Assembly: GCF_012939995.1 (NCBI RefSeq)
Contig: NZ_SPMZ01000040.1
Coordinates: 1 to 64,000, forward strand
Length of the DNA stretch: 64,000 nucleotides
Direction of reading: 5' to 3'
Source of the DNA: Candidatus Competibacter phosphatis
Lineage (GTDB): Bacteria; Pseudomonadota; Gammaproteobacteria; Competibacterales; Competibacteraceae
Under the pieces are notes generated by a model. The model was not told the origin of the DNA and ran no database searches. It saw nothing but the letters and a program-made list of their open reading frames with translations. Shown in pieces: positions 58,309 through 64,000 of the stretch (its first letter is position 1; each line of letters opens with the position of its first letter). Made by a program: the position numbers and the translations under genes.

Positions 58309-59080
58309 TTGCGCATGACTATGACTGCGATACGTGCGGACGCCGGCCAGGGCTGGGGCTGGATCGTCGAAGGCTGGGGGCTGTTCGTCAAAGCGCCTGG
58401 AGTCTGGATCGTGATGTTGCTGATTTATCTGGCCATCAGCGTGGTGTTGTCGCTGGTCCCGTTCGTGGGGATGATCGCCCAGGCGTTGCTGAGTCCGGTG
58501 CTGGTCGGCGGGATGTTGTATGGGGCGGCGCTACAGGCACGGGGGCGAGACTTTGGAAATCGGCCATTTGTTCCAGGGCTTTCGGGACCAGGAGCGGATG
58601 GGGCCGTTGGTGATGCTGGGCTTGATCAGCGTGGCCGGTTACGTGCTGATCACGCTGGTATTGGTGATGTTCGTGGGGGGCGGCATGATGATGGGGGCGA
58701 TGATGGACGGCGCCAACACGGGCATGCCGCGCGAGGCGATGGGCGGACTGTTCGTTGGCGCCGGCCTCGTGGCCTTGTTGATCGTAATGACCATCGGTCT
58801 GGCGATCGCCATGGCCCTGTTCTACGGCGTTCCCCTGGTCATGCTGGCGGGGCAGAATGCCTGGCCCGCCGCGCAAGCCAGCGTCGCGGCCTGCTGGATC
58901 AACATGTTGCCCTTGCTGGTGTTCGGCTTGGTCTATATGGTGCTGGCGGTGGTGGCGATGATTCCGCTCGGACTTGGGTTCCTGATCCTGCTGCCGGTGA
59001 CGATCTGCGCCGTGTACGCCAGCTATCGGGAGGTCTTCGAGGAAACGCCGCAGCCGCCGGGTATCCGGCTGGCCAAGTAG
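58309..59080 (+). CDS. BPSS1780-like membrane protein, frameshifted
   Basis: The first frame from 58309 (or the ATG at 58315) gives a membrane protein that begins WIVEGWGLFVKAPGVWIVML and continues to LVGGMLYGAALQARG. It then degenerates. The second frame continues as GETLEIGHLFQGFRDQERMG with four more membrane helices to 59080. Removing one G from the G5 run at 58541-58545 joins them to about 256 residues, reading LQARGETLEIGHLFQGF. The restored protein resembles the BPSS1780 family of bacterial membrane proteins, whose function is unknown. Confidence 0.78.
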
Positions 59081-59090
59081 CGGGTAGGCG

Positions 59091-59113
59091 AGGGGGGCTG
59101 TGATTTCCCCCCT
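59091..59113. terminator. Hairpin between convergent genes
   Basis: AGGGGGG (59091-59097) and CCCCCCT (59107-59113) close a nine-base loop. It lies between the BPSS1780-like gene and the convergent DUF2237 gene. It may terminate both transcripts, although T tracts are short. Confidence 0.5.
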
Positions 59114-59133
59114 GCATGGAGAGGTGGGTTGAG

Positions 59134-59506
59134 CTAGTTCAGGTCCAACGCGTATGGCTTGAGATCCTTCAGCGAGACCACCTCCAGCGCCGCTTCGTGC
59201 GTCGCCGTCAACAGCACGCGTGGCGCCATGCCGGCGTCCAGCGCTTCCTTCCAACGGGCGGCGCACAGGCACCAGCGGTCGCCGGGACGCAAGCCGGGGA
59301 AGGCGAACGCCGGCACGGGGGTGCTCAGGTCGTTGCCGCGCGATTTGCTGAACGCCAGGAACTCGGCGCTGACTTGGACGCAGATCGCGTGAAGGCCAGG
59401 GTCCAGGGGGCCGGTTTCGCATTTGCCGGTACGGGTGAAGCCGGTCATGGGTGAAGTGCAGCAGGTTTCCAGCATGCCGCCGAGTGCGTTTTTTTGCGGT
59501 TGTCAT
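59134..59506 (-). CDS. DUF2237 family protein, frameshifted near the N-terminus
   Basis: The main frame (to 59475) gives METCC-type sequence MTGFTRTGKCETGPLD, KSRGNDLSTPVPAFAFPG and RWCLCAARWKEALDAG, characteristic of DUF2237. The true N-terminus is in another frame. From the ATG at 59506, dropping one base of the A7 run (plus-strand T at 59489-59495) gives MTTAKNALGGMLETCC, which matches the start of family members. The restored protein has about 123 residues and contains several conserved cysteines. Function is unknown. Confidence 0.78.
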
Positions 59507-59722
59507 GACGCTTTCCAGGATGAAGGGGTAGGGGAAGGAGTCGTTGTGGCTTGAGTTGGCGCGCAACGTGTAGCCCGACGTGCCCAAGAGAAATCCTTTT
59601 GTGCATTGTAGAGCCGAATCGACCGGTTACGACGGTTCGCGATCGATGCTTGTTCACCGAATCGTCCGCGAGCATGAGTCTCTCTCCAGGCTAGCGGCGG
59701 CTGGATTCTCGCGGTCGAGACG

Positions 59723-59740
59723 CACTATCCTTAAATAGTG
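59723..59740 (+). promoter_or_regulatory. Palindrome upstream of the CHAT operon, operator candidate
   Basis: CACTAT (59723-59728) and ATAGTG (59735-59740) form a perfect 6-6-6 palindrome about 53 bases before the start at 59793. It lies in the region where the operon promoter should be and is more AT-rich than its surroundings. A binding protein is unknown. Confidence 0.4.
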
Positions 59741-59792
59741 ACAGCAAGGTTCCGCTGGTTACGATCCCTCATCCATCAAGAGACAATAGGCG

Positions 59793-60182
59793 ATGTCCGA
59801 TCTCGAATTTCACCTCCAAGGCGAGCAAGCCGCCACGACCGCCGCCGCGCTGGAAACCTTCTTTGCGGAAACCTTCGGCGCGGAGATTCGACGCGAAAAC
59901 CCACCGCCGCCCGCCGTTGGCGAAGCCGAGAAAGCCGTCGATTCCATCGCGGTCGCGGCGCTGGTTCTGAGCATCCCCGGCGCGTTGCTAGCGGCCATGG
60001 ATTTGGCCGAACGGCTAAAGCTCAAGCAGAAAGTCGATCGCCTGATTACGCTGGCCCGCCGCGAGTGGCGGGAGCACGGCACGCGCATTTGGCTCCGGCG
60101 GCGAAATGCGACACCGCTGGCGCTGGACGAGATCGAACCCGCCGCAGTTCTGGACGCCGCTGAACAAGCCCGAGAGCCATAA
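59793..60182 (+). CDS. Small membrane-associated protein, EACC1-like effector-associated component
   Basis: The 129-residue protein starts with a beta-strand-like LEFHLQGEQAATTAAALETF, has a charged, proline-rich connector and one hydrophobic helix (DSIAVAALVLSIPGALLAAM, about residues 50-69). A basic helix (LKLKQKVDRLITLARREWRE) and a beta pair follow, and it ends with DAAEQAREP. This layout resembles EACC1, the constant small component of NTP-dependent bacterial conflict systems. The similarity is by layout and position next to a CHAT-STAND-TPR gene, so the assignment is an inference. The two genes are 31 bases apart. Confidence 0.55.
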   Translation: MSDLEFHLQGEQAATTAAALETFFAETFGAEIRRENPPPPAVGEAEKAVDSIAVAALVLSIPGALLAAMDLAERLKLKQKVDRLITLARREWREHGTRIWLRRRNATPLALDEIEPAAVLDAAEQAREP

Positions 60183-60213
60183 CCCGCCACCGGCCAAGGA
60201 GTTGGACAAGGCC

Positions 60214-63200
60214 ATGACCACCCTTTTCCGCATTGAACCGGATCGGTTGTGTTTGCGTTGCGAGCAGGCCGGTCTGGATGAATTCCGCCCGCTGACCCCC
60301 GCCGACGAGTCCCGGTTTCGCGGCTGGTTGCAGGGTTATCACGATTCGTTGCGGGGGTACGGGGACGAGCCGGCGCGCTTGCGCCTGGGTCGGGAACTGT
60401 ATGCCTGGCTGGATGGCGATGCCGGTTGGTTGGCCCGTTCGCGGGCCACGGCGCTGGTGCCCTGGATCGTCGATTTTCGCGGGCCGCGCGATCCCGATGG
60501 TTTGACCCGGCTGTTTCTTCAGTTGCCCTGGGAATTGCTGGCCGACGACCGGGGTCATCTGGCGGCAGACTTGGCGTTGCGCTATGCGCCGGTGCGTCGC
60601 TTGGGCGAACCGGCTCAGCCGGAGGCGCCTTCGCCCTGTCGATTGTCGCTAGTGTTCATGGCCGCCGCGCCGCGCGACCAGCGCCGCCTGAATTACGAGG
60701 CCGAGGAAACCGCTATTCTGAACGCCACGGCGAAGACCGGTCTGGATTTGACCGTGGAGGAAAGCGGCGCGCTGGAGTGGTTGGCGGCGCGCGTGGCGGA
60801 GGAAGCGCCAGTGGATGTCCTGCATCTGTCCTGTCATGGCAAGGGCGGCGCCAAACCGGCCTTGTGTCTGGAGACCGATGAAGGCGCCACCGACTTGGCC
60901 AGTGTCGAGCATCTGATCGGGGAACTGTCCACTCATCGGCCCCGGTTGTTGTTCTTGTCGGCTTGTCACACCGCCGAAGGCGCGGAAACCGGGGATGGGA
61001 CCGGGATCGTGGATTCGCTGGCCCTGGCGTTGTTGCGGGCGGGCATGCCGGCGGTGATGGGTTGGGACGGGCAGGTGTCGGACGCGGAAGCGATGGAGTT
61101 CGCCGCGCATCTCTACCAGCAATTGTCGCGCAAGGCCGATTTGCAAGCGGCGCTCGCCGAAGCCCGTTTCGCCTTGCTGAACCGGCCCGGAGCCGATCCG
61201 CTGGCGCGGTCGCGGGACTGGCATCTGGCGCGATTGTTCCTGGGGCCGACCGGGGGTGGGCCGCTGGTAAAAGGCGATCGCGCCCGGCATCGCAAGGGCA
61301 TCGAAGGCGGACACAAGGAGTTTCTGGACGCCAAGGGGCAACAGGTGCCGGTCGCCGGGCGTTTCGAGTTCGTGGGACGCCGCCGACCGCTGCAAGATGC
61401 GCTGCGCGAATTACGGCAGCGCAACCATGCGGGAGTGCTGATTCACGGCATGGGCCGGCAGGGCAAATCCAGTCTGGCGGCGCGGGTGGCCGACCGGCTG
61501 CATCACCACGAGCCGGTGGTGGTGTTCGGGCGTTACGACGCGCCGGCGATTTTGGAAGCGTTTCGGCGCTCCATCGGTGGCCGGGAGGTGCGGGACATCA
61601 TCGATGCCTATCGGGATCGGGTGCGCCAGCATCCAGATGAATTGGCGGATGGCCTGCGGGAATTGCTGGAAGGCCCTTGCCGGGAGCTGGTGAGGGATGG
61701 CCATGGGCGAGTCGTGAGCCAACCGGTGTTGCTGGTGCTGGACGATCTGGAACGCATCCTGTGCGATCCCGGCTCCACGGGGTTGCACCGAGTGCAGCCG
61801 GAGTTAGTGCCCGTGTTGCGGGCGGTGGTGGAGGCGTTCGCCAAAGCGGACGGTGATTCCCGTTTGCTGATCACCAGTCGATTCCAGTTTGCCCTGCCTC
61901 AAGACGATCGCGATCTGGCCGATTCGCTGTTTGCCTTGCATTTGCCGCCGATGGGAGCGGTGGAAAGCCGTCAACAAGCGGCTCGGAAAACCCGCCCCGC
62001 CAGTCAGGCCAAGACCGCCGCGCCGGACGAAGCCCGCACCCAACGTTGCATCAAGTTGGCGCAAGGCAATCCGGGTTTACAGGACCGCTTGTTTTCCTTG
62101 TCCTTGGAAGATCCCGCCGCCTGTGATCAAGCCTTGACGGCGATGGAGCATTATCTCGCTGGCCAGCTTCCCGATCAGGAAACGGTGCGGACGTTTCTGG
62201 AGAATCTGGCCATCGATCACTCGCTGGCGTTGCTCAAGTCGGGCGAGCGCGAGTTGTTGCGGGTCATGACCTTGTTCGAGTTGCCGGTGCCGCTGGCGGT
62301 GTTGGAAGCGCTGGCCGAGGCGTTGGCGCTGGATGCGGGCGAACCGTGCGGCGTTCGGTTGTTTGGTTTGGGTTTATGGGATGTTTATCCCGATGTGGTG
62401 CGGTATGCGGAACCGGCCGCTGCCATCAATGCCTTGGTACGGCCTGTGGCGGGGACGCTGACCGACAGCGAAATCCAGGCGTTGGCCGGCGTGGCGCTGC
62501 CCGAGTTGTTGGCCTGTTGGGGCGGCGCTGACAGCGGCCGTCGTCCTTATCCGGCGAATCACGAACTGGCGCGGTTGGCGGTGCTGACCGATCAAGCCCT
62601 TGGACTGGACGTGACGGCGGAACCCGCCATCCGCTGGCTGGGCGATCAGTTTCGCTATCGTGACGCCGCCCAACTGGCCCGGCAGGTGATGGCATGTCTG
62701 GATCGCCATCAGGTGGAGATTCCGCTCGCGTTATTGCGAGTGGCCGGCGAAGCCTACGTTCAAGTGGGCGATACGCCGGCGGCGCGCGGCGCTTACCAGC
62801 GAGCGCTCGCTCGGCTGGATGCTTTGTTGGCTCAAGGCCAAACACCCGATACCGAAGACCATGCCTACCTGCTGGCTGTTCATGGCCGGCTATTGAACCA
62901 GGATGGTGACCCGGATCGGGCGCTGGATTTTCTGGAACAAGCCAAGCAACTCTTGAGCACCAACCCGCGTTTTCAGCGCGAGCACAGCATCGTGCTGGGC
63001 GACATCGCGCGGATCAAGGTTTCCAAGGGCGAGGTGGACGAGGCGCTGAAGCTGCATCAAGAAATCGCTGACGGTGTTCCAAGCCTTGGGCGACCAGCGC
63101 GAGCGGGCGGTGACGCTGGGCGACATCGCGCGGATCAAGGTTGACAAGGGCGAGGTGGACGAGGCGCTGAAGCTGCATCAAGAGGAGCTAACGGTTTACC

Positions 63201-63505
63201 AAGCCTTGGGTGATGTGGTTGGTAATGCGCATGTTTTATGGTCCATTGCCCAGATCGAGATGCAAAAAGAAGACTACCCGAATGCTTTCCCACACTTGCA
63301 GGAGTCCTACGCCATCCTGCTCAAGCTGGGTCGGTTGGACGGCATCATATACGTGGGTTTGGACTTGGGGCAGCTTCTCTGCGCCGGTGGCGCAAAAGAA
63401 GAAGGCATGGCGATCTTGAGCCGCTCGCGGGATGGATTTCGGAAACTGGGCCAGGAAGCGCAAGCCCGGCAGGTGCAGGCATTGCTGGACTCGCTTTCCT
63501 CCTAA
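60214..63505 (+). CDS. CHAT protease - STAND NTPase - TPR protein, frameshifted in the TPR region
   Basis: From the ATG at 60214 a CHAT caspase-like domain spans about residues 140-330, with catalytic His208 (HLSCHGKG) and Cys251 (FLSACHTAEG). A STAND-type NTPase follows with Walker A GMGRQGKSS at residues 412-420 and Walker B VLLVLDDLERI (Asp510-Asp511). Tetratricopeptide repeats fill the C-terminus. The frame breaks after KLHQEIADG at about 63065; one extra base there, and the protein resumes as TVFQALGDQRERAVTLGDIA to 63505. The whole restored protein has about 1,096 residues. The architecture is that of an NLR-like sensor whose TPRs detect a signal and whose CHAT domain cleaves proteins. 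Confidence 0.85.
63001..63181 (+). repeat. Near-identical TPR-encoding DNA repeats
   Basis: Bases 63001-63060 and 63122-63181 differ at only two positions out of 60. Each encodes DIARIKVxKGEVDEALKLHQ. They are 121 bases apart, where 120 bases (40 codons) would keep the frame. The single surplus base explains the frameshift in the CHAT-TPR gene. Confidence 0.85.
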
Positions 63506-63717
63506 TTCCAGTGTGGGAGTTAACCCTGATCCCGACTCAAACTGGTCCGATCCAATTTGACTGGGATTGTGCGGGAACGAGTCGCGACGAGTGACTTGGG
63601 AAGGCCGAGGCGGCGGCAGCCCGAGCGAGTCAGGCTGCGCCAAGTCGATGATGAATTGAAAGGTCGGTGGAAAACGGACGGGATGGGAAAGAGGAGACCA
63701 TGAGAGTGTCAGCCTCT

Positions 63718-63936
63718 TCAGCCAACCCCTGAGAGCAGCGACTTGATCAAACGTTCTCGCAACAGTTGCGCCGCCTCGAAAATTTCCTGGGCGGTTTCCA
63801 CGTACAGCGGCCCGGCTTCGCGATAGATGCTACCTTGGTTGCCCACCAGGCGAACCGCTACCCGGGTTTTTTGCACCATTTTGGTTTGCTGCTGGTCCCA
63901 AATCAGCGCCTTGTCGGCGGTAATGGCTAACGACAT
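63718..63936 (-). CDS. Small protein of unknown function
   Basis: A 72-residue frame starts at the ATG at 63936 with GGATAC-type weak ribosome binding sequence (GAGAGGATACGACC) upstream. The sequence MSLAITADKALIWDQQQTKM, then VAVRLVGNQGSIYREAGPLY, looks like a compact beta fold followed by a helix (AQEIFEAAQLLRERLIKSL). It has no hydrophobic segment. It lies beside the CHAT-STAND-TPR gene on the opposite strand. I do not recognise the family. The organised amphipathic pattern supports a real gene. Confidence 0.55.
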   Translation of the reverse strand: MSLAITADKALIWDQQQTKMVQKTRVAVRLVGNQGSIYREAGPLYVETAQEIFEAAQLLRERLIKSLLSGVG

Positions 63937-63966
63937 GGTCGTATCCTCTCGGTTTGCGTGATCGGA

Positions 63967-63997
63967 ACCGGCTCGACACTCCAGCGTTCGAGCCGGT
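63967..63997. repeat. Inverted repeat at the right edge
   Basis: ACCGGCTCGA (63967-63976) pairs perfectly with TCGAGCCGGT (63988-63997) across 11 bases. It lies upstream of the small minus-strand gene. It could be a terminator of a gene beyond the window or a regulatory site. Confidence 0.45.
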
Positions 63998-64000
63998 CGA

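Noticed and set aside
58436-59587. Minus-strand frame of 383 residues across the DUF2237 gene
   Set aside because: It exists only because the extra base at 59489-59495 puts the DUF2237 start codon into a frame that then runs antisense through the membrane-protein gene.
60106-60213. Longer N-terminus for the CHAT protein
   Set aside because: It would overlap the stop of the small upstream gene by 77 bases and has no conserved sequence; the ATG at 60214 begins the domain-like MTTLFRIEPDRL.

Overview
The window looks like a chromosomal segment of a GC-rich gammaproteobacterium. RlmKL is fused, there is a PhoB/PhoR pair with a good Pho box, an NtrC-type sigma-54 regulator, a TRAP transporter and a fused HAD/enoyl-CoA hydratase with a thiolase. 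Together with exosortase-A-type genes and CHAT/TPR proteins this resembles environmental or wastewater lineages such as the Competibacteraceae. That placement is inference from gene content, not from a marker search. Coding DNA is GC-rich; a few intergenic stretches (about 2.83-2.99, 7.64-8.0, 11.53-11.86 and 19.3-19.5 kb) are strikingly AT-rich. I see no rRNA, tRNA, CRISPR array, integrase or transposase.

Layout. 0-15.6 kb is mostly housekeeping: a LapG-like lipoprotein, a short-chain dehydrogenase, a WecA-type transferase, an SPFH/NfeD pair, a DUF1285 pair, a lytic transglycosylase, cobalamin adenosyltransferase, RlmKL, YbaK, a Tat-exported DUF882 protein and a dctPQM TRAP operon. 15.8-25.4 kb holds an ABC-2 permease (yadH-like) and its probable ATPase partner (yadG-like), separated by about 7.9 kb of opposite-strand genes. 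Those genes encode CoA-ester chemistry of the 3-hydroxypropionate bicycle or mesaconate/citramalate type: two class III CoA-transferases like SmtA/SmtB, a Meh/Ich-like hydratase, a CitE-like lyase and a Mct-like transferase. The set is itself interrupted by a lower-GC block with a HEPN-like gene and two frameshifted membrane-protein genes. 25.4-34.3 kb carries apbE, a second CitE-like gene, a universal stress protein, trxB, a peroxiredoxin and phoB-phoR-sixA-ppx.

34.5-41.4 kb is the most coherent regulatory unit: a sensor kinase and an NtrC-type activator, then two tandem palindromes, an AT-rich spacer and a perfect -24/-12 sigma-54 promoter. These lead into an apparent operon of a P-loop NTPase, an ABC exporter and an alpha/beta hydrolase. 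I regard this as a possible undescribed system. 41.5-45 kb has a sterol-desaturase-family protein and hemB-orf-aroE. 45-51.2 kb is an orphan type VI secretion cluster: a TssB-TssC fusion, VgrG, a DUF4123 chaperone and a protein with a duplicated domain. 51.2-54.1 kb holds an exosortase-A-associated PLP decarboxylase and acyl-CoA ligase; 54.6-58.2 kb a fatty-acid oxidation pair. 59.8-63.5 kb encodes a small EACC1-like membrane protein and a CHAT-STAND-TPR protein, which looks like a conflict or cell-death system.

Seven genes (EamA transporter, a small membrane protein, hemB, DUF2721, a BPSS1780-like protein, DUF2237 and the CHAT protein) each carry an apparent single-base insertion, six of them in homopolymers of five or more. 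Removing one base restores a family-like protein every time. The pattern suggests sequencing indels rather than seven independent decays, and it creates a false HemB fusion.
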